From NCBI RefSeq assembly GCF_011602485.2, contig NZ_CP050022.2, positions 6,778,001 through 6,842,000 on the forward strand: 64,000 bases of DNA. The letters are read 5' to 3'. Numbering within the stretch: position 1 is the first letter of the stretch; each line of letters opens with the position of its first letter. Below are positions 44,089 to 52,324 of this stretch, in pieces. The notes beneath the pieces are model-generated. The model made no database searches and had not been told where the DNA came from. It saw only the letters and a list, made by a program, of their open reading frames with translations. This DNA is from Bradyrhizobium sp. 1(2017). Its GTDB lineage: Bacteria; Pseudomonadota; Alphaproteobacteria; Rhizobiales; Xanthobacteraceae. The position numbers and the translations under genes were made by a program.

Positions 44089-45104
44089 GGTGCGGTCTCC
44101 CGAGCGGCACGGCCCGGCAGCCGCCTGCGTCCGGCCCATTCTTTGAGACTCGACAACCCACCCATCAGGCCGTGCGGCAACACGATCACGATGACGATCA
44201 GCAGGAATCCGTAGATCACGAGATGGGCTCCCGACAGCGCCCCGCCGAGCTGCTCAACCAGGATTTCACGAAGCGGGATCAGGATGGCCGCGCCGATGAA
44301 GGGACCAATGACGGTGCCGATGCCGCCGAGAATCGCCATCAGCGGCAGATCGACCGACAGTTCGACGCTGAACACAGTGCCGGGCTCGATGTAGAGGACG
44401 TATTGCGCCATCAGCGTTCCACCAATCGAAGTCAGGAACGCGCTGAGCAGGAACGCAATCAGCTTGTAGCGCCGGATGGGAACACCGGAGGCATCGGCCG
44501 CGTCCTCGTTGTCGCGGATCGCCTTGAGGTAAAACCCGGCATAGCTTCTGACCAGCACGAAGGTCGCTGCGACGCAGGCGAGCAGATAGCCTCCGGCGAG
44601 AAGTGCGTAGGTCGCGCGCTCCTCGAAGATCATGTTCGCCACGCCGGGCGTGAAATTGATGCTGATGCTGTACGGCAGGTCGAAGAATTTCCGCGAATAG
44701 ATCAGCAGGATGCGGATGGTCTCACCGACGGCGAGGGTCGCCATGGCGAAGAAGACGCCACGCATGCGGAAGACGGAATAGGATATCGCGACAGCGAGGA
44801 TCGTGCTGATGGCCCCTCCCACCAGCATTCCGAGCCAGGGAGAGATACCGGCGTAATTGTACAGCAGCGTCGAAGTGTAGGCGCCGATGCCGAAGAAGGC
44901 CGAATGCCCGAGCGAAAACTGGCCTGCAACGCCGCCGATCAAATTCCAGGACGAAGCGAGCCCCGCATAGATGAGGATCAGCACGAGGACGTTGGCATAG
45001 TAATCGTCGAGCCCGCAGAAGGGCAGGACGAGCGCAACGAAGAGAAGCATTGCGGCACCGGCGAGGTCGCGCGGCGAGGTCACGAGATAGCGGGAGAGGC
45101 TCAT
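44085..45104 (-). CDS. livM: ABC transporter permease (LivM)
   Basis: A 339-residue permease with about ten hydrophobic segments. The family motif FSLGHSAFFGIGAYTSTLL is near residue 65, and GGIGTVIGPFIGAAILI follows. It overlaps livH by four bases and livG by four. With LivH it forms the membrane channel. Confidence 0.93.
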   Translation of the reverse strand: MSLSRYLVTSPRDLAGAAMLLFVALVLPFCGLDDYYANVLVLILIYAGLASSWNLIGGVAGQFSLGHSAFFGIGAYTSTLLYNYAGISPWLGMLVGGAISTILAVAISYSVFRMRGVFFAMATLAVGETIRILLIYSRKFFDLPYSISINFTPGVANMIFEERATYALLAGGYLLACVAATFVLVRSYAGFYLKAIRDNEDAADASGVPIRRYKLIAFLLSAFLTSIGGTLMAQYVLYIEPGTVFSVELSVDLPLMAILGGIGTVIGPFIGAAILIPLREILVEQLGGALSGAHLVIYGFLLIVIVIVLPHGLMGGLSSLKEWAGRRRLPGRAARETAP

Positions 45105-45985
45105 TTCAGCGTCTCCTTCTCGGCACCCTTGACACCCAGGAGACCATGCGGCCGCACCGTGAGCAGACCGATGAGAAGGACGAAATGCGTCGCCTCCTTC
45201 AGGTCGGGAGCGAAATAGCCGACCGTTGTCTCAACCAGCCCAAGAACGAGACCGCCTGCGATCGTCCCGACGACGCTGCCGAGACCGCCGAGCACCACAA
45301 CGACGAAGGACGCAAGCACGAAGAAAGATCCGACCGACGGGAAGGCGTAGAAAGAAGGAACCAGGACAGCGCCCGCGACACCCGTGAGCGCAATGCCAAG
45401 TCCGAAGGTGATGAGAAACACGCGGTTCGGGTCGATTCCCATCAGCCGCGCCGACATCAGGTCCTGCGAAACCGCCTCGATCGCGCGGCCGATGAAGGTG
45501 GTCCGAAGAAATACGATCACGGCCGCAAGGATCGCGACGGAATAAGCAAAGGCGATCAGGCGATTGGTCGGGATGAAGGCACCTAGAACGTTCAGCGAGT
45601 CCCATCCGGCCGGCATCACCTGCAGGGTCCGGTAGTCGGCCGACCAGGCCATCAGCGCTGCGTTCTGCAGCAAGATTCCGAGCCCCAACGTTGCGAAGAC
45701 CTGGGTCAGCTCCGGCTTGTAGATCGTGAACCGCATCAGGCCGGCGTAGAAGAGAAGCCCGATGCCGAAGAAGATCGCCGCGATCAGCGGCGCCCCGAAA
45801 TACGGGTTGATGCCCGTCGTCGTCATCAGCCAGAAGCCGGCATACATGCCAAGCATCAGGAATTCGCCATGGGCGAAGTTCACGACCTTGGCGACGCCGA
45901 AAATCAGATTCAGGCCCAGCGCGGCGAGCGCATAAACGCCGCCGAGCAGCACCCCTGAAACGACCAATTGCACGAAAACCAGCAT
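45101..45985 (-). CDS. livH: ABC transporter permease (LivH)
   Basis: A 294-residue permease. Family pieces are LAALGLNLIFGVAKVVNFAH (residues 20-39) and GGLGSVVGTIAGGLVLGL. It begins 28 bases after the ThDP-enzyme gene at 46014 and overlaps livM by four bases, so enzyme and importer are co-transcribed. Confidence 0.93.
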   Translation of the reverse strand: MLVFVQLVVSGVLLGGVYALAALGLNLIFGVAKVVNFAHGEFLMLGMYAGFWLMTTTGINPYFGAPLIAAIFFGIGLLFYAGLMRFTIYKPELTQVFATLGLGILLQNAALMAWSADYRTLQVMPAGWDSLNVLGAFIPTNRLIAFAYSVAILAAVIVFLRTTFIGRAIEAVSQDLMSARLMGIDPNRVFLITFGLGIALTGVAGAVLVPSFYAFPSVGSFFVLASFVVVVLGGLGSVVGTIAGGLVLGLVETTVGYFAPDLKEATHFVLLIGLLTVRPHGLLGVKGAEKETLK

Positions 45986-46013
45986 GACGCAGACCCTGGA
46001 ACGCGGGTTCGGA

Positions 46014-47741
46014 CTAGAAGTGTCCCTCGTACCAGGTGATCGGCGGACGAGCCTGCGGATCGGTTATGACGTCGATCAGCGTCAGCCGGTCGGAAGCGAG
46101 AGCCTTCGCGAGCGCCGGCTGGAGATCTTCGACGCGGTCGATCCTGACGCCCTCGCATCCGCATGCACGCGCAATGGCCGCGTGGTCGACATTCTCGAAG
46201 AAGACAGCATCGGTGTGATCGCCGAATTTTACGTCTTCGGCATCCTTCTGATAACCGAGAACGCCGTTGTTGAGCACGATCAGGACGACCGGCAGCTTCA
46301 TGCGGCGGGCGGTCTCCATCTCGGCCCAGCAATGGCCGAAGCCTCCGTCACCGGTCAGACAGATCACGGGCTTGTCGGGTGACGCGACTTTCGCGCCGAG
46401 CGCCATCGGCAGGCCCCAACCGAGGCCGGCCAGACCGCGCGGCGTCAGGAAGCGTTGACCGACCTTTTGCGAGACGAGATAATTGGTGACCCAGAGCGAG
46501 GAGTAACTCGCGTCGGCCACCATGATCGTGTCAGGCGTCATGACGGCATTGAGGGCGGTCATCACCCGCTCCGGCCGGATCGGGCTGCTGTCGGAATACG
46601 TGACCGACCTTGCACCCTTTGCGAATGCCTGCTTGCCGTCTGCAATCTGCTTCTCAACGGCTCCCCGCGCCGAGCGACGCGCGCCCAGGTCCCGTTTGGA
46701 CATCGCGGCCGTCAAGGCCTCGAGCGCGAGCTTGGCGTCGCCGACGAGTCGGACTGCTTCGTAGTTGCGACCAACCTCGTTGCCGTCGACATCGATATGA
46801 ATGAAGGTCGCGCCTTTGGGATAGAGCGTCCAGGAATCGGTGCCGTTCTGATTGGTGCGCGTGCCGATCAGAAGGATGACGTCGGCGTGGTCGATCATCG
46901 GCTTGAGATGATAGGTCGAACCGAGCTTGCCCATCGCGTTGGCCGCAACACCGAGCGACAGCGGATGACGCTCATCCACCGCCCCCTTGCCCATGTTCGT
47001 GGTCGCAACAGGCAGTGACGCAGCATCCTGGAGAGCCGCAAGCGCGTCGGCCGCTCCTGACAAATGGACGCCGCCGCCGGCGACGACGAGCGGCGCCTTG
47101 GCCTTGGCCAGGAGATCAGCCACCTCTTCGATCCGGGCGGGATCCGCAGCGACGCGATCGAGCGGGAAAACGCCAAGCTTGGCCGAACGCTTCTGGGCGA
47201 TATCGGCGAACTCGTTCAGAAAATCCGCGGGACAGAGCAGCACAGCGGGACCGGGACGACCGGTCGCGGCCGCGGTGAAGGCCATATCGATATAATCCTC
47301 GGCGCGTGACGCGCGATCGACGCGACGCACCCATTTTGCGCAGCCAGAGAACAGCGCGAAATGGTCCAACTCCTGGAATGCATTCTTGTCGTAGGTGTTG
47401 CGCGCGACCTCCTGAACGAGGGCGACCACCGGGATTGAGGCCTTAAAGGCCTCGGCGAGCGGCGCGACCAGAAGCGTCGCGGCCGGCCCATTTTGAGCCG
47501 TGACGACCCCGACCTTCCTTGAAATGCGGGCATAGCCGTCGGCCATCACGCCCCCGGCATTCTCGGCCCGATACGCGATCTGACGGATCCCGAACAGGGG
47601 GTTCGCAAGCTGGATGGCGGAGGGAAGGCTCTGTCCGAAGGTCACCTCAACCCCATGCCGGTGCAGGCTTTCGGCGATCGCGACCGCAACCGAGGTGTTC
47701 GGCAGGGACGGGGCTGCCTGCTTTTTAGCCAACTCACTCAA
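46014..47741 (-). CDS. Thiamine diphosphate-dependent enzyme (acetolactate synthase-like)
   Basis: A 575-residue ThDP enzyme with a TTG start five bases after a full AGGAGG ribosome site. Catalytic Glu lies in YRAENAGGVMADGYAR; the ThDP motif is GDGGFGHCWAEMETA ... NNGVLGYQKD. It is only distantly similar to the enzyme at 34709, so the two probably catalyse different steps. It is the first gene of the long operon and faces the GntR-type regulator across a 101-base intergenic region. Confidence 0.9.
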   Translation of the reverse strand: MSELAKKQAAPSLPNTSVAVAIAESLHRHGVEVTFGQSLPSAIQLANPLFGIRQIAYRAENAGGVMADGYARISRKVGVVTAQNGPAATLLVAPLAEAFKASIPVVALVQEVARNTYDKNAFQELDHFALFSGCAKWVRRVDRASRAEDYIDMAFTAAATGRPGPAVLLCPADFLNEFADIAQKRSAKLGVFPLDRVAADPARIEEVADLLAKAKAPLVVAGGGVHLSGAADALAALQDAASLPVATTNMGKGAVDERHPLSLGVAANAMGKLGSTYHLKPMIDHADVILLIGTRTNQNGTDSWTLYPKGATFIHIDVDGNEVGRNYEAVRLVGDAKLALEALTAAMSKRDLGARRSARGAVEKQIADGKQAFAKGARSVTYSDSSPIRPERVMTALNAVMTPDTIMVADASYSSLWVTNYLVSQKVGQRFLTPRGLAGLGWGLPMALGAKVASPDKPVICLTGDGGFGHCWAEMETARRMKLPVVLIVLNNGVLGYQKDAEDVKFGDHTDAVFFENVDHAAIARACGCEGVRIDRVEDLQPALAKALASDRLTLIDVITDPQARPPITWYEGHF

Positions 47742-47780
47742 CGCTTCCTCCTGAATGTATTTTGCAGAGTGTATCTTATT

Positions 47781-47790
47781 TGATATATCA
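47781..47790. promoter_or_regulatory. Palindrome TGATATATCA, possible GntR operator
   Basis: Perfect 10-bp palindrome in the AT-rich gap between the divergent ThDP-enzyme operon (47741) and gntR (47843). Position and symmetry fit an FCD-type GntR operator, but the short length makes chance possible. Confidence 0.45.
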
Positions 47791-47842
47791 TATGACGGTG
47801 AGTCGATGCGGTGTCAACCGGGCGCCATGGAGAGGATTGCGG

Positions 47843-48535
47843 ATGAATCGGAAGGAGGCACTGGCAGTCGGCGAGGCCTTCGAGGCCGTGGAGCGGAGCT
47901 CATTGAGCCGCCAGGCCTACAACCAGCTGCGCAAGGCGCTGATGGTTGGCGAACTTCAGCCCGGACAGAAGCTGAGCGGCCGTGAGATCGCGCTGCGTCT
48001 CGGAACAAGCCTGACGCCGGTACGGGAGGCGCTGCTGCAATTGGTTGCAGAAGGCGTTCTGGAGTTACGAACAGGCCACTCGATCACGGTGCCGGTACCG
48101 ACGCGTGCGGTTTATACCGAGCTTCGCGATATCCGCGCTCAAACGGAAGGGTTGGGCGCCGAGCGGGCGGCTGCGATCATCACGCAAGCCGGAATCAAAG
48201 AGCTCGCTGATGTGCACGAAAGGCTCGTCACCGCAAAGCGCGAAGGCGACTACGCGCTCGCACTTCGTTGCAACGAGGCGTTTCACCTCGGGCTATGTCG
48301 CGAAGCGCAAATGCCCCGGCTGTTCCGGGTCGTCGAAAGCCTCTGGACTCAGATGGGGCCTTTTCTGAACTTTCTCTACAAGGGGCCAGAAGGATGGCCG
48401 CCCCCGAAGGGTGAGCATTTTCATTGCTCCGTGCTGACAGCGCTGAAACAGCGCGATGGCGCCGCGGCTCGCCAAGCCATTGTTGAAGACATCATCGGTG
48501 GCGGCGCCGGGCTTCTGGACAAGCTAGCCGACTAA
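47843..48535 (+). CDS. GntR family regulator with FCD domain
   Basis: A 230-residue regulator from the ATG at 47843 (AGAGGA six bases upstream); a longer frame to 47762 would cross the promoter. The winged helix is SRQAYNQLRKALMVG, GREIALRLGTSLTPVREAL and LVAEGVLEL. The FCD domain follows, with LRDIRAQTEGLGAERAA and metal-ligand His in AFHLGLCREA and EHFHC. It is divergent from the 13-kb operon and probably represses it until a carboxylate is bound. Confidence 0.92.
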   Translation: MNRKEALAVGEAFEAVERSSLSRQAYNQLRKALMVGELQPGQKLSGREIALRLGTSLTPVREALLQLVAEGVLELRTGHSITVPVPTRAVYTELRDIRAQTEGLGAERAAAIITQAGIKELADVHERLVTAKREGDYALALRCNEAFHLGLCREAQMPRLFRVVESLWTQMGPFLNFLYKGPEGWPPPKGEHFHCSVLTALKQRDGAAARQAIVEDIIGGGAGLLDKLAD

Positions 48536-48564
48536 ACCTCGATCAATGTGAGACTCGATCCGTA

Positions 48565-49563
48565 ATGCCATTTCCCGACAAGATGTCGTTCGTCGCCGCC
48601 ACCGCCGCGGGCGGTCCCGAAGTTCTGCACCTCGAACAAGGGCCGGTGCCTCGGCCGGCGCCCGGCGAGATCCTGCTCCGCGTCGAAGCCGCCGGCGTCA
48701 ATCGGCCGGACGTGCAGCAACGTCGCGGCGTCTATCCTCCCCCACCCGGCGCGAGCCCGATCATCGGCCTCGAAGTTGCCGGCGAGGTGATCGCCCTGGG
48801 CGAGGGCGTCGACACAGTCGTGATCGGCGATCGTCTCTGCGCACTGGCTAACGGTGGCGGCTATGCTGAATACTGCACCGTACCAGCAGGCCAGGCACTA
48901 CGTTTTCCGCGCGGCTTCGATGCGATCCGAGCAGCTGCCCTTCCCGAGACCTATTTCACGGTATGGGCCAATCTGTTCCAGATCGGTCGGTTAGCCGCCG
49001 GCGAGCGCGTCCTGATCCACGGCGGCTCTAGTGGCATCGGCGTCACGGCGATCAAACTTGCGAAAGCGATCGGCGCCACAGTCTATGCGACGGCTGGATC
49101 CGATACGAAATGCGATGCATGCCTTTCGTTCGGAGCCGATGCCGCCATCAACTATCGAACCAGTTCGTTCGAGGCGGAGATTGCCAAGCTCACCGGCAAG
49201 AACGGTGTCGATGTCATCCTAGACATGGTTGGCGCAGATTACGCAGCCGCCAATGTGCGGAGCCTGTCGCGGGGCGGCCGGCTGGTAATCATCGGCTTCA
49301 TGGGCGGTCGCATCGCCAACGAGATCGACCTCACCCAGATCGTGTCCCGGCGCTTGACTATAACTGGCTCGACAATGCGACCGCGGACTGCCGATGACAA
49401 GGCGACGATCGCCCGTGAGCTGCTCGATCGGGTCTGGCCACAACTCGATGCCGGCCAATGCGCGCCGGAAATACACCATGTCTTCTCGATGTCAGAGGCT
49501 GCCGAAGCGCATCGCCTCATGGAGTCGAGTGACCACATCGGCAAGATCATTTTGCGAGTCTAA
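48565..49563 (+). CDS. NAD(P)H-quinone oxidoreductase (zinc-free MDR family, PIG3-like)
   Basis: A 332-residue medium-chain reductase without zinc ligands. GVNRPDVQQRRGVYPPPPGAS (cited in parts as NRPDVQQR and PPPGAS) and the cofactor motif HGGSSGIGVTAIKLAK near 151-166 place it in the quinone oxidoreductase group. It ends with the usual SSDHIGKIIL. It starts 29 bases after the gntR stop and may be co-transcribed with it. The lactonase-like gene follows. Confidence 0.92.
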   Translation: MPFPDKMSFVAATAAGGPEVLHLEQGPVPRPAPGEILLRVEAAGVNRPDVQQRRGVYPPPPGASPIIGLEVAGEVIALGEGVDTVVIGDRLCALANGGGYAEYCTVPAGQALRFPRGFDAIRAAALPETYFTVWANLFQIGRLAAGERVLIHGGSSGIGVTAIKLAKAIGATVYATAGSDTKCDACLSFGADAAINYRTSSFEAEIAKLTGKNGVDVILDMVGADYAAANVRSLSRGGRLVIIGFMGGRIANEIDLTQIVSRRLTITGSTMRPRTADDKATIARELLDRVWPQLDAGQCAPEIHHVFSMSEAAEAHRLMESSDHIGKIILRV

Positions 49564-49618
49564 TCCTACAAACAAGAGCAAAAAGGCACGCAAGCAAGCG
49601 CGCTTAAGGGGGGAAACC

Positions 49619-50527
49619 TTGAAAATTATCGCTGACGGCCTGCAGTTTCCCGAGGGGCCCATCGCGATGGAGGATGGCTCCATCCTGCTCGTGGAAATCG
49701 CGCGCGAGACGCTGACGCGGATCACCGTCGACGGCCGCTCCGAGATCGTTGCATCGGTGCCTGGTGGCCCCAATGGCGCCGCGATTGGTCCCGATGGCCG
49801 TGTGTTCATCTGCAACAACGGCGGCTTCAACTGGGTCCGAGAAGGCGGAACGTTTCGTCCTCACGGCCAGGCCAAGAACTATTCGGGAGGCCGTATCGAA
49901 ATCGTTGACCCAGTGACCGGGAAGATCGACCGGCTGTACGATCATTGCGGAGCAAACCAGTTAAAGGGGCCGAACGATCTAGTGTTCGACCACCACGGAG
50001 GTTTTTGGTTCACAGATCACGGCAAACGGCGCGACCGCGAGCTCGACCGCGGCTACGTCTACTGGGCACGCGCAGACGGGTCCGAAATACGGGAGGTCAT
50101 TTCAGGCCTCTTCGGGCCGAACGGGATTGGGCTCTCTCCAGACGGCTCAGTTCTCTATGTTGCGGAGACTGATTCTGGCCGGCTCTGGGCCTGGGACGTG
50201 ACTGGCCCTGGCGAAGTCCAGCATGTCGCGTGGCCGTCGCCGAATGGCGGCCGGCTTGTCATAGGTCTCGACGGCTACAAGCGCTTCGACAGCCTGGCCG
50301 TATCTGCATCCGGACGCATTTGCGTTGCCGCACTGGACACCTGCTCTATTGCCGAAATCACGCCCGACGGACAGGTTTCTTATCACGCGGTACCGGATCT
50401 TCTCGTGACGAATATCTGCTTCGGAGGCCAGGATCGACGCAAGGCCTATGTGACGATGTCCTATGAGGGAAGATTATGCGTCATGGATTGGCACGAGCCG
50501 GGCTTAGAACTCGAACATCAGGCATGA
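49619..50527 (+). CDS. SMP-30/gluconolactonase family protein
   Basis: A 302-residue beta-propeller hydrolase from the TTG at 49619, which follows a strong AAGGGGGGA site; the longer frame upstream lies in the oxidoreductase gene. Metal-site elements are FPEGP (Glu), GPNDLVFDHHGGFWFTD and GPNGIGLSPDGSVLYVAET. Such enzymes hydrolyse sugar or other lactones. It lies 55 bases after the oxidoreductase gene and may act in the sugar-acid or hydroxy-acid route of the region 3 operon, but this is inference. Confidence 0.9.
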   Translation: MKIIADGLQFPEGPIAMEDGSILLVEIARETLTRITVDGRSEIVASVPGGPNGAAIGPDGRVFICNNGGFNWVREGGTFRPHGQAKNYSGGRIEIVDPVTGKIDRLYDHCGANQLKGPNDLVFDHHGGFWFTDHGKRRDRELDRGYVYWARADGSEIREVISGLFGPNGIGLSPDGSVLYVAETDSGRLWAWDVTGPGEVQHVAWPSPNGGRLVIGLDGYKRFDSLAVSASGRICVAALDTCSIAEITPDGQVSYHAVPDLLVTNICFGGQDRRKAYVTMSYEGRLCVMDWHEPGLELEHQA

Positions 50528-50547
50528 GAAAAGCAACCTTTCGGCCG

Positions 50548-50878
50548 TTCGGTCCAGTGAAGCAGACAACGCGCCTGCCAGGCTCGGTCTCGACCTTCCA
50601 GACGAAACCACTGACCTCGCGCGGAGCCGTGCCGAATGGGTTGGGCTGCTGGGGATCGACGACACCTGCATCGCGCCCGTGCTCGACTGGGATGGGGCGG
50701 CGAACGATCCGCACAATGTCGCACGCAACACCAACAATGTGACGCAACCGCTTCGGCGCCGCGCCTCAGTCGCACGCCGCCTACACTGCGATCCGCCCGC
50801 ATCTCCGGCGACGATACGCGTGAGGTCCTGCATCGCTGGCGATTGGCCCAGCCCACCGTCGAGCTTCTGCTGGCGTAA
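50548..50878 (+). pseudogene. CaiB/BaiF CoA-transferase C-terminal remnant
   Basis: Three partial frames recall the C-terminus of a family III CoA-transferase: RAEWVGLLGIDDTCIAPVLD, then DPHNVARNT in one phase, and APRLSRTPPTL with DDTREVLHRWRL in another. A frameshift lies near 50735, and the N-terminal 300 residues are missing. It sits between the lactonase gene and the binding protein and is too broken to be functional. Confidence 0.7.
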
Positions 50879-50984
50879 AGGCACGGCACGCGCGTCCGCA
50901 TTCACGTCACCGATTGCAGCCTGCGACAATCCATCCGACAGGTACTAAATACCGTCAAGGGTTCGGGCGGCGCATTCATGTAAA

Positions 50985-50999
50985 GATATTGACATATAT
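50985..50999. promoter_or_regulatory. GATATTGACATA motif upstream of binding protein
   Basis: GATATTGACATA (50985-50996) also occurs, on the opposite strand, at 57480-57469 by the marR gene. TTGACA inside it resembles a -35 box, so it may be both promoter and regulator site. It lies about 60 bases before the binding-protein start. Confidence 0.5.
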
Positions 51000-51056
51000 A
51001 GACCTCCGTGAAACCTTGGACCGCAACATCGGTTCAAAAACATCGGGAGGAAGAAA

Positions 51057-52268
51057 ATGACGCGGACGAGATCAACACTCGCATCAGTTGCGCTGATGGC
51101 GACCCTCTCATGCATGAGCGTTGCTTCGGCCCAAGACAAGCCCGTCAAGATCGGCATTTTGAACGACCAGGCCTCGGTCTATTCCGCCATCACCGGGCCG
51201 GGATCGGTCGCGGCAGCTCGCCTCGCCATTGAAGACATGGGCGGCACCCTGCTCGGCAAGCCGATCGAGATAGTCTCCGCGGACCACGGACACAAGCCGG
51301 ATGTCGGCTCGGTCATCGCCCGGCGCTGGTTCGACACCGAAGGCGTGGATGCGATCTTCGACATCTACAGCTCCGGCGTTGCGCTCGCCGTGCAGGGCAT
51401 CGCCGAGCAGAAGAACAAACTGCTGGTCGTTTCCATGGCGTCGAGCCGCGACATCAGCGGCAAGTCCTGCTCGCCTAACGGCATGCAGTGGGCCAATGAC
51501 GGATACGAAGTCGCCAACCTGACGATCAAGGGTGCCTCCGACGGCAAGCCGACGTCCTGGTTCTTCCTGACGGTTGACTACGCGGCCGGTCACTCGATCG
51601 AGCGCGACTCCCAGAAGATGATTGAGAAGAGTGGCGGCAAATTCGTCGGCGCGGTGCGCTTCCCGCTCAACACGCCGGATTTCAGCTCGTTCCTGCTGCA
51701 GGCGCAGAACTCGGGCGCCAAGAACATCGGCTTTATCGGCGGCGGCGCCGACATGACCAACGCGATCAAGCAGACCGCCGAGTTCGGCATCGAACGCACC
51801 GGCCAGCGCTTCGTGCCGTTCTCGCTGACGACGGTCGATATCGACGCGCTCGGCAACGAGGCGACGCAGGGCATGCCGCTGGTCCTGAGCTATTACTGGG
51901 ACGAGAACGACCAGACCAAGGCTTTCGCCGCGCGCTTCAAGAAGGCCTTCGGCAAGATGCCGAGCGATCCGCAGGCCAACGTCTACAGCGCAGTCCTGCA
52001 CTATCTGAAGTCGGTGAAGGCGGCCGGGACCACGGATACGACAGCGGTGCTGGCGAAGATGAAGGAGACGCCGGTCGAGGATCTCTTCACCTCGGGCGCC
52101 CGTATCCGCGAGGACGGACGCCTGATGCGCGACGTCTACTATGCCGAAGCGAAGAAGCCGGGAACGATGAGCGGCGCCACCGACCTGATCACGCTAGTCA
52201 AGAAGATGCCGGGATCGGAAGCCTTCATCCCGGTCAGCGAAAGCGAATGCAAGGCGTTCAAGAAGTAA
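51057..52268 (+). CDS. ABC transporter substrate-binding protein, orphan
   Basis: A 403-residue Peripla_BP_6-type binding protein with a signal peptide (LASVALMATLSCMSVASAQ) and a good GGGAGGAA ribosome site. The fold starts KIGILNDQASVYSAITG. No permease or ATPase gene is adjacent. It is followed by a bidirectional hairpin and convergent acyl-CoA ligase gene. The shared promoter motif with the marR region suggests the same control as the carboxylase operon. Confidence 0.92.
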   Translation: MTRTRSTLASVALMATLSCMSVASAQDKPVKIGILNDQASVYSAITGPGSVAAARLAIEDMGGTLLGKPIEIVSADHGHKPDVGSVIARRWFDTEGVDAIFDIYSSGVALAVQGIAEQKNKLLVVSMASSRDISGKSCSPNGMQWANDGYEVANLTIKGASDGKPTSWFFLTVDYAAGHSIERDSQKMIEKSGGKFVGAVRFPLNTPDFSSFLLQAQNSGAKNIGFIGGGADMTNAIKQTAEFGIERTGQRFVPFSLTTVDIDALGNEATQGMPLVLSYYWDENDQTKAFAARFKKAFGKMPSDPQANVYSAVLHYLKSVKAAGTTDTTAVLAKMKETPVEDLFTSGARIREDGRLMRDVYYAEAKKPGTMSGATDLITLVKKMPGSEAFIPVSESECKAFKK

Positions 52269-52294
52269 CGCCGTCAAGAAAGATCCAACCTGAC

Positions 52295-52324
52295 AACTCG
52301 CTCAGCCATAAAGCTGAGCGAGTT
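52295..52324. terminator. Bidirectional hairpin terminator
   Basis: 12-bp perfect stem (AACTCGCTCAGC, 52295-52306, with 52313-52324) and a 6-base loop between two convergent genes. It overlaps the last codons of the minus-strand ligase; CTTCCTTCTTG follows on the plus strand. It probably ends the binding-protein transcript. Confidence 0.75.

Noticed and set aside
46014..47741. Assignment of the ThDP enzyme as sulfoacetaldehyde acetyltransferase, linked to the sulfatases
   Set aside because: No diagnostic residues were identified and the gene is 27 kb from the sulfatase region, within a separate operon.
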